Part shown: positions 25,426-33,807 of the stretch, in pieces
Layout: each line of letters starts with the position of its first letter
Position numbering within the stretch: position 1 is the first letter of the stretch
DNA from: Lysobacterales bacterium
Lineage (GTDB): Bacteria; Pseudomonadota; Gammaproteobacteria; Xanthomonadales; SZUA-38
DNA length: 50,490 nucleotides
NCBI GenBank assembly: GCA_030065125.1
Contig: JASJDM010000043.1
Location: 1-50,490 of the forward strand
Direction: 5' to 3'
Made by a program: the position numbers and the translations under genes
Notes under the pieces: model-generated
The model's input: only the letters and a program-made list of their open reading frames with translations
Told to the model about the DNA's origin: nothing
Database searches by the model: none

Positions 25426-26388
25426 ATGAGCGAATCCCGAAACCGAGCCATTTTGACCATCGCCCTGTTTGCCGCTTTTGCCGACGATGCCAAGCAGGAA
25501 TCCGAACGCGAGGAAATCCGTCGTATTGCCGAGGCGCTGGGCGATACGGCGCCTGACCTCAGGAGTCTGTACCAGGACGTATTGCTCCAGCGCGTTTCGC
25601 TGGAAGGCGCGGTGGCTGAACTCGGTGACGCCGGGGAAAAGCATCTCGCGTACGAAATGGCCGTCGGCGTGTGCGAGGCCGATGGGCGCATGTCGGAAGC
25701 CGAACGGGCTTTCCTGAATCAGCTCCAATCCCTGCTTGGCATGCAGGGTGACCAGTCCGAGGCCATTGAGCAGGAGGCCGAGCAGATGGTCGAGCTGTCC
25801 GAAGCCGCCGCACCGGGGACTGCCAGTTCCTCAGCCGATGCCGGTGCTGCCAATCCAACACCTGTGACCGGCGTCGATGATGCTGAACTGGACCGGCGCA
25901 TTCTCAACTATTCGATACTCAATGGCGCATTGGAGCTGCTGCCCCAGTCCTGGGCGTCCATGGCTATCATCCCGCTGCAGATCAAGATGGTGTATCGAAT
26001 CGGCAGGGATTACGGCTACGAGCTTGATCGCGGCCACATCAAGGACTTCCTGGCCACCCTGGGCGTTGGCATGACGTCCCAGTACATCGAGCAGTTCGGC
26101 CGCAAGCTGATCGGCGGGCTGTTCCGAGCGGCCGCCGGCAGAAGCATGGGGCGGCTGGGCCGCAGTGCGACCGGCATGGCCTTTTCCTTCGCGACAACCT
26201 ATGCGCTCGGCCAGGTCGCCAAGCGGTACTACGCAGGCGGGCGCACCATGTCGACCGAATTGCTGAAACAGACCTACGCTGAAACCCTGGGTTCGGCCAG
26301 GCAGATGCAGACCGAATTTGTTCCACAGATCCAACAGCGGGCAGAAAACCTCGAAATGAACGAGGTGATGAACATGGTCCGCAAATAG
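25426..26388 (+). CDS. TerB-like plus DUF697-like protein
   Basis: 320 residues. The N-terminal 115 residues look like a TerB-type helical bundle, with acidic metal-binding character (AAFADDAKQESEREEIRRIAEAL and VCEADGRMSEAERAFLNQL). After an Ala/Ser/Pro linker, the C-terminal half (ILNYSILNGALELLPQSWASMAIIPLQIKMVYRIG through SFATTYALGQVAKRYY) matches DUF697, a membrane-associated domain found in GTPase-associated proteins such as YcjF. Two weakly hydrophobic segments suggest peripheral membrane attachment. TerB-DUF697 fusions are known in stress and tellurite-linked proteins, but no ter genes are nearby. It is divergent from the beta-helix gene. Confidence 0.8.
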   Translation: MSESRNRAILTIALFAAFADDAKQESEREEIRRIAEALGDTAPDLRSLYQDVLLQRVSLEGAVAELGDAGEKHLAYEMAVGVCEADGRMSEAERAFLNQLQSLLGMQGDQSEAIEQEAEQMVELSEAAAPGTASSSADAGAANPTPVTGVDDAELDRRILNYSILNGALELLPQSWASMAIIPLQIKMVYRIGRDYGYELDRGHIKDFLATLGVGMTSQYIEQFGRKLIGGLFRAAAGRSMGRLGRSATGMAFSFATTYALGQVAKRYYAGGRTMSTELLKQTYAETLGSARQMQTEFVPQIQQRAENLEMNEVMNMVRK

Positions 26389-26545
26389 CCCGGACCAGAC
26401 GCTACCGGCCCCAGGGCGGACCATGGACCGGACCGGATGCACCCTGCGGATTCGGTTCATGCCCGGCTGAGCTCCGGTGCCGTCGCCTGTCGCGGAAGCG
26501 CGCTGTGGCGCGTATCATGCGCATTTTCTTACTGAGACTTGCCCC

Positions 26546-27100
26546 ATGCGAATCTGCCGCAGCCTGATCCTTTTTTTCGCAGTGGGATTCTGCGTGGCCA
26601 GTTACGCGGAGGAAGGCGAGCAGGACGCTTTTTTCCAGAACATCGCGAAGCACTGCGGCAAGCGATATGCCGGCCGGGTGACCCTTTTTGATGAAGTCTC
26701 GGATGCAAACTGGGCCGAATCGACACTGGTGATGCGCGTGGCCCAGTGCACGGATGACGAGATCCGCATTCCCTTGCGCGTTGGCGACGATACGTCGAGA
26801 ACCTGGTTTCTGCGCCGCTTGCCCAACGGGCTCGAGCTGAAGCACCGACATCAACACGGCGAACATGAGGACAAGGTGAGCTGGTACGGGGGGCGCACCA
26901 CGGACAGCGGCCGGGCAAGCCGGCAGACCTTTCCGGCTGATGCCTACTCGCGCGCGCTGTTCCTGCGGGAGGGGTTGCCGGCGTCGGTAGCCAACCTGTG
27001 GAGCATTGAGATCGGCAATCAGCAGTTTGCCTATGAACTGGTACGCGAAGGCCGCGTGTTTCGCGCCGAGTTTGATTTGACTCGACCACTGGCAGAGTAG
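26546..27100 (+). CDS. Secreted protein of unknown function
   Basis: 184 residues from the ATG at 26546, chosen because MRICRSLILFFAVGFCVASYA is a clear signal peptide; the frame extends 23 residues upstream without one. The mature part contains CGKRYAGRV, VMRVAQCTDDEIRIPL, GLELKHRHQHGEHEDKVSWYGG (a His-rich loop) and AYELVREGRVFRAEFDL. Similar sequences are annotated as hypothetical proteins in proteobacteria. The two Cys may form a disulfide. The His cluster might bind metal, but that is speculation. Periplasmic location is inferred. Confidence 0.75.
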   Translation: MRICRSLILFFAVGFCVASYAEEGEQDAFFQNIAKHCGKRYAGRVTLFDEVSDANWAESTLVMRVAQCTDDEIRIPLRVGDDTSRTWFLRRLPNGLELKHRHQHGEHEDKVSWYGGRTTDSGRASRQTFPADAYSRALFLREGLPASVANLWSIEIGNQQFAYELVREGRVFRAEFDLTRPLAE

Positions 27101-27237
27101 CCGGCACACGGCGGCATGAGCCTTTGGCCGCTAATATCGACTGGGCCAAAACACCCGTGACGGTTGCCGGATGCTGCCAGGCACCGATCTGAATACCATC
27201 TGAGACGGTTTCGCTGTAATTCAAACGGGAGGAGCCG

Positions 27238-28005
27238 GTGCAAAAGCCTGGTCGCATCATCATTCAAACGGATGAAACCCAACGGGAGCGACAGATTGCC
27301 CCCGGGCTGTGGGTGACCCGCAGATCCTTTGTAGCGCTGTGCGGCGCCGGAATCGCCGCCGGTGCTTTCGCGTCATCTGCTGCCGAAATCGCAGAGCCTT
27401 CCAAACAGGGCTTCGAAGCATTCCTGGACGCCGCCAACGCAACGGCAGCCCGCCTGCTGGATGACCCTTCGGCCGCCGGGCAGGATCGCTATCTGCGCAC
27501 CATGAGCGCTCACACTGCGGCTATTGGCAGAGTCCCAATCCCGGAAACGTGGCGGGACAGCGGCCAGAGCGACGGGCCGGGGACCTATATCGGTTTCAAT
27601 CCGGGCGGCGTGGGGTTTGTGATTCTTCACTGGCGGATGGAACCGGGCACGCGCATCCTTCCTCACGCCCACACCTACGGCAACGTAGTGACCGTGGGCC
27701 TGGAAGGCTGGGTCCGGGTGCGCAACTACGAAGTCGAAGGCGAGCGCGATTACACATCGGACGAGGGTTTCACTGTTCGCAATACCGTTGACCAGATTCT
27801 CACCCCCGGCGCCACCAACCTGGTCTCGCTGGAGCGGGACTACATCCACGGGTTCGATGCCGGCGATGAAGGCGGCCGGGGACTGGATATCACCACCCGC
27901 GTGCTGCCCAAGCCTGATTACGGTGTGCCTTACCTGGAGCTGGGCGAGATGGCTTCTTCCCGTGGACCGGATCGACGGTTCTCGGCACGATGGCGTAGAG
28001 CCTGA
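27238..28005 (+). CDS. Tat-exported cupin protein
   Basis: 255 residues from a GTG start with GGAGGAG upstream. A Tat-type signal, TRRSFVALCGAGIAAGAFA, lies unusually far in, at residues 28-45. The soluble part has a cupin core: RILPHAHTYGN (His143, His145), VGLEGWVRVRNY and DYIHGFDAG (His204) provide a likely metal site. The domain resembles small single-domain cupins that bind or oxidise organic acids or sugars. It sits 134 bases before a sodium:solute symporter on the same strand, so the two may handle the same solute. No reaction can be assigned. Confidence 0.8.
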   Translation: MQKPGRIIIQTDETQRERQIAPGLWVTRRSFVALCGAGIAAGAFASSAAEIAEPSKQGFEAFLDAANATAARLLDDPSAAGQDRYLRTMSAHTAAIGRVPIPETWRDSGQSDGPGTYIGFNPGGVGFVILHWRMEPGTRILPHAHTYGNVVTVGLEGWVRVRNYEVEGERDYTSDEGFTVRNTVDQILTPGATNLVSLERDYIHGFDAGDEGGRGLDITTRVLPKPDYGVPYLELGEMASSRGPDRRFSARWRRA

Positions 28006-28139
28006 GCGGGTCAGCACAAACCCGGCGACAAAGATAAAAGTCACAAAAAGCCCCAGCCCGGACCATTCAAACTGGCCCCAAAGCCCCGCGGCCTTTACCC
28101 TGACCACATAATTCTTCACTCAGGATCCGAGGGGCCCGA

Positions 28140-29633
28140 ATGTTCTATATCATCGTGGTATCGGCTTACGTCCTGATGCTGCTCGGCATCAGCGTCTACA
28201 AAAGCCGCTCAGTGAAATCCGAAGAGGATTTCATGGTGGCCGGGCGCAGCGTGCCCGTGTACATGCTGGTGGCGACCCTGGTCTGTACCTGGATCGGGTC
28301 TGGAAGCCTGTTTGGCACCGCGGGCCTCACCTTCCGCACGGGCATCTCGGAACTCTGGTTTTCCGCCGGTGCCTGGATCGGCATCCTGGTGGTGTACATG
28401 ATCGCGGCCCGAGTCAGGCGCATTGCCCAGTACACGCTTACCGACCTTCTTGAAACCCGGTACAACCAGGTGGCCAAGGTGCTGGGCACCGTGACCATCA
28501 TCATTGCCTACATGGTCATCGCCGGCTACCAGTTCAAAGGTGGCGGACGATTCATATCCATCCTGTCTGAAGGTTCCATCAGCCCGGAAACGGGAATGAT
28601 CATCGCGGCGGCGATGATTGTCGGCTTTACCGTGTTGGCCGGCATGGTGTCCATCGTGTCCATCGACATTTTCAATGGATCCATCATGCTGCTGGCCATG
28701 GTGGTCACCCTGCCATTCGCCGTAGCTGCCCATGGCGGTGTCGATGCGGTCATATCCACCATTCAGCAGACTCAGCCCACATACCTCTCCATCATGGGCG
28801 GCCACGACTTTTTCTGGGTGGTGGGCATTGCGCTGCCGACCTTCCTGCTGCTGATGAGCGAGAGCAGCATGTACCAGAAGTTTTCGTCGGCAGACAACGC
28901 GCGCAATGCGCGACGGGCCGTCATGGGCATGTTTGTCGGCGTTGTGGTTGTGGAGACCCTGATGATGCTGATCGCCCTGGTGGGTTTTGCCATTTATTCC
29001 GACGATGCCCGTTTCTTCCTGGCCGACGGCAGCGTGAATCGCGCCATGGCCGAGGAGATTATCCTGCGGATAGGATTTGAGCAGCTCCCCACGATGATCG
29101 GCGCGTTGCTGCTGGCGGCGGGAGCCGCCATCGTGATCTCTACAGGCAACACCTTCCTGATGGTGACCTCCACCAATGTGACTCGGGATATTTTTCAGGC
29201 CTTCTTCTTCAAGAAAACGACTGCCCAACAGGTCGTCTGGATTCAACGGGCGTGCATCGTCGGGATTGGGCTGCTGGCTTACCTGATGATGAGCCAGTTC
29301 GAGACGATTCTGGAAATGGCGCTGATTTCCTACACCATGATCGGCGCGTCCCTGGCCCCGGCGCTGCTGGCAGCGTTCTTCTGGAAGCGGGTTACCCGTA
29401 TCGCCGGCGTGTGCTCAATCGCCTCGGGCATGCTGACGGTCATCACCATCACGGTTCTCAATTCCGTTTTCAGGGACAGCGAGACCACGATCCTGGGTTT
29501 CAGCATTCCCATGAATACTGACTACATCGCCATCCCGGCGGTTGTCGTTTCAGTATCGACCCTGGTCATCGTCAGCCTGGTGACCCCCAGACCCGAAGAG
29601 AGCGACTGGAAGCCGTTTATGAACGAGTCCTGA
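28140..29633 (+). CDS. Sodium:solute symporter (SSS family)
   Basis: 497 residues with about 13 predicted transmembrane helices. YKSRSVKSEEDFMVAGRSVPVYMLVATLVCTWIGSGSLFGTAG is the family opening, and GAWIGILVVY, RYNQVAKVLGT and SESSMYQKFSSADNARNARRA are further SSS signatures. SSS carriers import sugars, amino acids, nucleosides or organic acids with sodium. The substrate cannot be read from sequence. Because the upstream gene encodes a periplasmic cupin, a sugar acid or other small organic solute is plausible. A gene remnant follows on the opposite strand. Confidence 0.93.
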   Translation: MFYIIVVSAYVLMLLGISVYKSRSVKSEEDFMVAGRSVPVYMLVATLVCTWIGSGSLFGTAGLTFRTGISELWFSAGAWIGILVVYMIAARVRRIAQYTLTDLLETRYNQVAKVLGTVTIIIAYMVIAGYQFKGGGRFISILSEGSISPETGMIIAAAMIVGFTVLAGMVSIVSIDIFNGSIMLLAMVVTLPFAVAAHGGVDAVISTIQQTQPTYLSIMGGHDFFWVVGIALPTFLLLMSESSMYQKFSSADNARNARRAVMGMFVGVVVVETLMMLIALVGFAIYSDDARFFLADGSVNRAMAEEIILRIGFEQLPTMIGALLLAAGAAIVISTGNTFLMVTSTNVTRDIFQAFFFKKTTAQQVVWIQRACIVGIGLLAYLMMSQFETILEMALISYTMIGASLAPALLAAFFWKRVTRIAGVCSIASGMLTVITITVLNSVFRDSETTILGFSIPMNTDYIAIPAVVVSVSTLVIVSLVTPRPEESDWKPFMNES

Positions 29634-29643
29634 TGGCGGGATC

Positions 29644-29985
29644 TCAAAAAGCACCGGCTTCAAAGAACTCCAGCCCGCAGCGAACCCGGCTGCCGTCCTG
29701 ATCGATGCCGCATAGGTCAAAATTGTCGGATCGATTCAAGTCATCGCCGGCAAAGATGACCGTCGCCGCATTGATGAGAAGAGAATCCGGCGCGTCCACC
29801 GCCAGCGGGTTCTCAAGGCTCAGGACAGAAAAGGTGAAATCGCAGGATTCGGTCTGCGATGGGGGAAATCGTCGGCAGGGCCACGCGAACCACCTTCGCC
29901 GAGAACGGGCCATTGACCAGGTCCGACGAGGTGAAAGTACAGGTTGAGGAGGTCAGGGGAACGCGCGTCGGGCCCAAAGCCACCG
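29644..29985 (-). pseudogene. Frameshifted, 5'-truncated remnant of a secreted-protein gene
   Basis: On the minus strand the coding signal continues directly after the stop of the hydrolase gene, in the same frame, as TVALGPTRVPLTSSTCTF and SDLVNGPFSAKVVRVALP. It then shifts frame near 29840 and continues as TESCDFTFSVLSLENPL, FAGDDLNRSDNFDLCGID and CGLEFFEAGAF to a stop at 29644. There is no start codon or ribosome site. The Cys-rich, beta-strand-like pieces look like the C-terminus of an exported protein. It may be a degraded former neighbour or a fusion lost by a stop codon. Identity unknown. Confidence 0.5.
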
Positions 29986-29986
29986 T

Positions 29987-31501
29987 TCAGTTCAATACAA
30001 ACGGCGGTGGCTCAAGGGCGTCAATGCACGTCAGATCCAAATCCTCCACCGTGGCGCTCTGCAGGAAGGCCAGCATGATCCGGTCGATGCATTCCGGATC
30101 ACTGAGGTCGAATGGCATGTGCCCGGCATGGGGAACGATCACGACGCGGGCATTGCTCAAACCCTGCGCCATCCGCCTGGCGTCAGACGGCGGCGTCACC
30201 GGATCCCGATCACCGGTAATCAATAATGCGGGGACAGAGGATTCGACCGGGCTGACCAGGGCGACGGGATACGAACCACTGGGCCACAACTTGCACGCGC
30301 GCATCTGCTGCGCAACGCGGTAGTCGCCGAGCCAGGTGTCGCCGGTGAACGAAAAGACGTCCCCGGCAGCGATCCGCGAAACATCGTCTGTGCAGGTGAA
30401 ACTCAGATACGCACCTGCGGCGATAAAAGGCGGCAGATCAGGATCGGCAGGCAACGCCAGCTCGAGGAAGGGAGCGAAGTCGTCTCTACTGGCCGCGTCC
30501 ACTACGCGTGGCAATGACCTTGCCCCGGTTGCGAAGTACATTGCCGAGCGCAACTTTTCGACGAAGACGTCTCGACGAATCGTCAGGCTGATCCCGTCCT
30601 CGAGATCAGCACTTTCGTAGTGATATGCCAACGGCTGCGCCAGTCGCCCAAGCAGCAGGTTCCAGCGATTGCGCAAGTCTGGAAAGGCCTGCCGACACGC
30701 GACCTGTGCCTCACAGTCGCTGAGAAGAAGATCAAATGCCCGTTGAAATCCAGCCGCGTGGTGCAGTGGCATCCTATGTTCCGGCGGTAGAGACCCAATA
30801 GCTGTCAGCGTACGGACCTGTTCCGGGTAGCGGCGAATATACTCTGTCGCGAGCCGTGTTCCATAGCTGGTTGCGTGCAGGTCAACCTTCGCGTACTCGA
30901 GCGCACGACGCACCATCTCAAGGTCCTCTACCGCATTGCTGGTAACGTATTGCCGCAGGTCTGCCCTGCTCTCAAGACTGCTGCGGCATTCAGTGACCTC
31001 ACTGGGTGGATACATCTCGTCCAGGTGCCTTTGCAGCGGAACACCGTGACGTTCGAGCGGAGCACAGTACAGCGGATTGGAAGCCCCGGTGCCCCTGAGA
31101 TCGACCATGACGACATCATGCTGCTCGCGGTAAGCGGCCCCCTCCTCGAGAAAAAAGTCCGCACCAGCCGTTGCTGGTGCACCCGGGCCACCTTCTAGTA
31201 CGAAGACTGCCAAGGGTTCTTCGGCGCGGTTTCTTGCCGGCGCCACCACGATATTCAGATCTATCCGGCGAAGCTCCGGTCGTGCATATTCCTCCGGCAC
31301 AGGCAACCGGCCGCATCGCAGCTCACTGCGCGGACCGGCATCCGCGCAGGGAGACATGACTACCTTCGGTCGCGGCACCTCAGGCGTTACGGAATCCCCC
31401 GGCGTTTCAGCACATCCCGAGACCGAGAGCGCAACAGCGATTGCTGCCAGAATGGTCGCGGCGCCGCTCACAACCCCAGAATACTTTGACAGGCTTTGCA
31501 T
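29987..31501 (-). CDS. Alpha/beta-hydrolase lipoprotein, tripeptidyl-aminopeptidase/proline-iminopeptidase type
   Basis: 504 residues from Met at 31501; the frame runs to 31780, but MQSLSKYSGVVSG begins a lipoprotein signal ending at Cys30 (ALSVSGC). The hydrolase core has the oxyanion motif LEGGPGAPA (102-110), the nucleophile in HATSYGT (Ser212), the Asp region ITGDRDPVTPP and the His in VPHAGHM. The late C-terminal part matches the TAP-like domain. Family members release N-terminal residues from peptides. As an envelope lipoprotein it would act in the periplasm. It is divergent from the DUF1800 gene, with a 279-base shared upstream region. Confidence 0.9.
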   Translation of the reverse strand: MQSLSKYSGVVSGAATILAAIAVALSVSGCAETPGDSVTPEVPRPKVVMSPCADAGPRSELRCGRLPVPEEYARPELRRIDLNIVVAPARNRAEEPLAVFVLEGGPGAPATAGADFFLEEGAAYREQHDVVMVDLRGTGASNPLYCAPLERHGVPLQRHLDEMYPPSEVTECRSSLESRADLRQYVTSNAVEDLEMVRRALEYAKVDLHATSYGTRLATEYIRRYPEQVRTLTAIGSLPPEHRMPLHHAAGFQRAFDLLLSDCEAQVACRQAFPDLRNRWNLLLGRLAQPLAYHYESADLEDGISLTIRRDVFVEKLRSAMYFATGARSLPRVVDAASRDDFAPFLELALPADPDLPPFIAAGAYLSFTCTDDVSRIAAGDVFSFTGDTWLGDYRVAQQMRACKLWPSGSYPVALVSPVESSVPALLITGDRDPVTPPSDARRMAQGLSNARVVIVPHAGHMPFDLSDPECIDRIMLAFLQSATVEDLDLTCIDALEPPPFVLN

Positions 31502-31780
31502 GACTGTTGTCGCCTCTGTAATGGCGTTTGGTGGAAAGTCTGCAACATATCTTCGCATTTTCGGATGATGAGCTCCCCTCCACCACCGACCTCTCGCCTC
31601 GTGGCCTTCCGAGGTAGTTTCGAGGCAGTCCGCTGACGCATTAACGTTCCGCAAGCAAGAAATTAACTCTGCCCTAACCAACCCGATCCTAGAGTCATGT
31701 AATTCGTGACGCCCGTCATGGAAATGACCGGACGGGCGTGTAAGTTGAGCGAACGTGGCGATTGTGAGAGGGGCTTCCAC

Positions 31781-33799
31781 ATGGCAGACACGACTACTTC
31801 GACGGACCGTCGACGATTTCTCAAGGCAACCGGAACGCTGACCCTTGCGGGTGCAGCAGCCGGATCGGCAACGGCAGAATCACCGCCAGCACTGCAGGAG
31901 ACCAATGGCTTTAAGCCACCCGGCCAGCCCGGGGCGCGGCGCATTGCCGCGGCCGGAACAAAAAGCGGGTCTGACAGCACGGTCACGCCGCCACTGGCGG
32001 TGCGGGCCCTGAGCAAGATGGGCTTTGGTCATGCCCGCGGTGTCACCGGCGCTTCCGGCGCCAATCCCGACGTCATCCTGTCCAGCGGCTTCGAGAGTTT
32101 TACCTCCGGCTTTTCCCAGGTCGGCGACCTGGCCTACTTTGCGTCCCTGGGGAGCACCGACGACGAGCGTCTCGCCAACTACGTCGAAGAGCAGCTCAAT
32201 CCGACCTCGGAAGACCCGGAACTCGATGCCAGGCTGGCCCAGTTCCCAGGGGAATTCGATACCCTCGGCATGCCGCTGGCAGATGCCTGGTCCGCCTACG
32301 AGTGCACGGGTTTCAGTAACTACTCGCGGCCCCAGGCCCAGACCGAGCGGTTTTACCTCAACGCTGCCGTCTACAGCCGCTGGCAGCTGTTCTACCTGGT
32401 GGCGGACTTCTGGCACAACCATTTCAACGTCTATTCCAGGATCAACCGCGACACTTACGTGTCCTGGGCCAGCTGGGATCGCGACATCATCCGCGCCCAC
32501 GCTTTCGGCAATTTTTACGACATGGTTTATGCCTCGGCCAAACACCCAACCATGCTGCGGTATCTCGACAACTACGTGAATGGCGACGGCGGCAGCATCA
32601 ACGAAAACTACTGTCGTGAGTTGTTCGAACTGCATTGCCTGGGCGCCACCAGCTATGCCGGCAACGAAAACCCGCGCTTCGTGCAGGCACTGGCCAGCAA
32701 TCCTTACACCGCGTTGCAGGACAGCGAACTGGACGACATTTCGCTGGGCTACCTGGCCGATCCCAACCTGGACGTTGCGGCCGTCTATACCGATGACGAC
32801 GTCCTGACCGCCGCCCAGTCAATGACCGGCTGGCGCTACGAGGATGCCGACACGGAAACCAGCTGCGGGACCGGCGCGTTTTACACCGACGAGCAGGAGC
32901 ACAACAGCGACAGCACCAAGGCGGTGCTCACTCTGGGTGTTGCCGCCATTCCCTCCGGCCTTGACGCGGAAACCGAGGGCCGGCTCATCGTCAAGCTCGC
33001 CGCGTACCATCCGGCCACGGCCGAATACGTGTGCCGCAAGCTGTGCCAGCGCCTGGTGGCCGACGACCCGCCCCAGAGCGTGGTGGATGCGGCCGCCCAG
33101 ACCTTCCTGCAGCACCGGCGCAGCCCGGACCAGATCGCCAGAACCCTGCGCACGATTCTGCTTTCGGATGAATTCAAGGATCCGGCGTCCTGGGGCAGGA
33201 AAATGCGGCGCCCGCTGGACTACGTGGCTTCAGCCATGCGTGCCGCAGGCTGCGATCACACCTGGCGCACCGGTGACAGCACCACCAACAGTCTGCTCAG
33301 CCGCTTCAATGCGGCCGGCCAGCGGCTATTCGACTGGCGGACCCCGGACGGGTACCCCGACGTGCGTGACCACTGGGAAGGCTCGACCACCCTGGTGCAG
33401 CTGTGGCGCACGGTGGATTACCTGCTGGACCGCAACGTGAGCAACAACGACACCCGGGTCATGCGGGTGCTCGACATCACCCTTGGCAGCTTCAGCACGG
33501 ACCCGACACCGCGGGACCTGGTGGAGTTCTGGTGCAACTGGGCCCTGGGTTTCACCCCCAACGGTGGCTGGACCGGCCCAACCGGTGCGGCATACGACAG
33601 CGCCCCAACCACCATTGGACGGGCATGCCTGCAGTTCATGACCCAGGCCTATCCCGAGAGCGACGCCGGTGCGTGGGACGCCGACACTCCCATTGACCGT
33701 GATGACCTGGACGGAGACAGGTCACCCGGCTATTGGCGATCGCGCCTGACCGGGCTGGTCAAGCTCATCCTCTGGTCTCCCCAATTCATGCAGCGCTGA
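31781..33799 (+). CDS. Tat-exported DUF1800 family protein
   Basis: 672 residues from the ATG at 31781, with GAGAGGGG upstream; the frame extends 25 residues further back without a start context. DRRRFLKATGTLTLAGAAAG is a clear Tat signal. The DUF1800 hallmarks are WHNHFNV (211-217) and NENYCRELFELH (274-285), with a third block near FQALASN/TAAQSMTGW. DUF1800 proteins are usually found beside DUF1501 proteins, as here; their biochemical role is not established to my knowledge. Residues 98-106 (VILSSGFES) echo the GFE tail of other proteins in the window, but are internal. Confidence 0.92.
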   Translation: MADTTTSTDRRRFLKATGTLTLAGAAAGSATAESPPALQETNGFKPPGQPGARRIAAAGTKSGSDSTVTPPLAVRALSKMGFGHARGVTGASGANPDVILSSGFESFTSGFSQVGDLAYFASLGSTDDERLANYVEEQLNPTSEDPELDARLAQFPGEFDTLGMPLADAWSAYECTGFSNYSRPQAQTERFYLNAAVYSRWQLFYLVADFWHNHFNVYSRINRDTYVSWASWDRDIIRAHAFGNFYDMVYASAKHPTMLRYLDNYVNGDGGSINENYCRELFELHCLGATSYAGNENPRFVQALASNPYTALQDSELDDISLGYLADPNLDVAAVYTDDDVLTAAQSMTGWRYEDADTETSCGTGAFYTDEQEHNSDSTKAVLTLGVAAIPSGLDAETEGRLIVKLAAYHPATAEYVCRKLCQRLVADDPPQSVVDAAAQTFLQHRRSPDQIARTLRTILLSDEFKDPASWGRKMRRPLDYVASAMRAAGCDHTWRTGDSTTNSLLSRFNAAGQRLFDWRTPDGYPDVRDHWEGSTTLVQLWRTVDYLLDRNVSNNDTRVMRVLDITLGSFSTDPTPRDLVEFWCNWALGFTPNGGWTGPTGAAYDSAPTTIGRACLQFMTQAYPESDAGAWDADTPIDRDDLDGDRSPGYWRSRLTGLVKLILWSPQFMQR

Positions 33800-33807
33800 G
33801 GACTCCC

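Noticed and set aside
28209..29246. 345-residue His/Gln/Gly-rich frame opposite the symporter
   Set aside because: Such composition is the usual antisense reading of hydrophobic helices; the plus strand encodes a clear SSS transporter.
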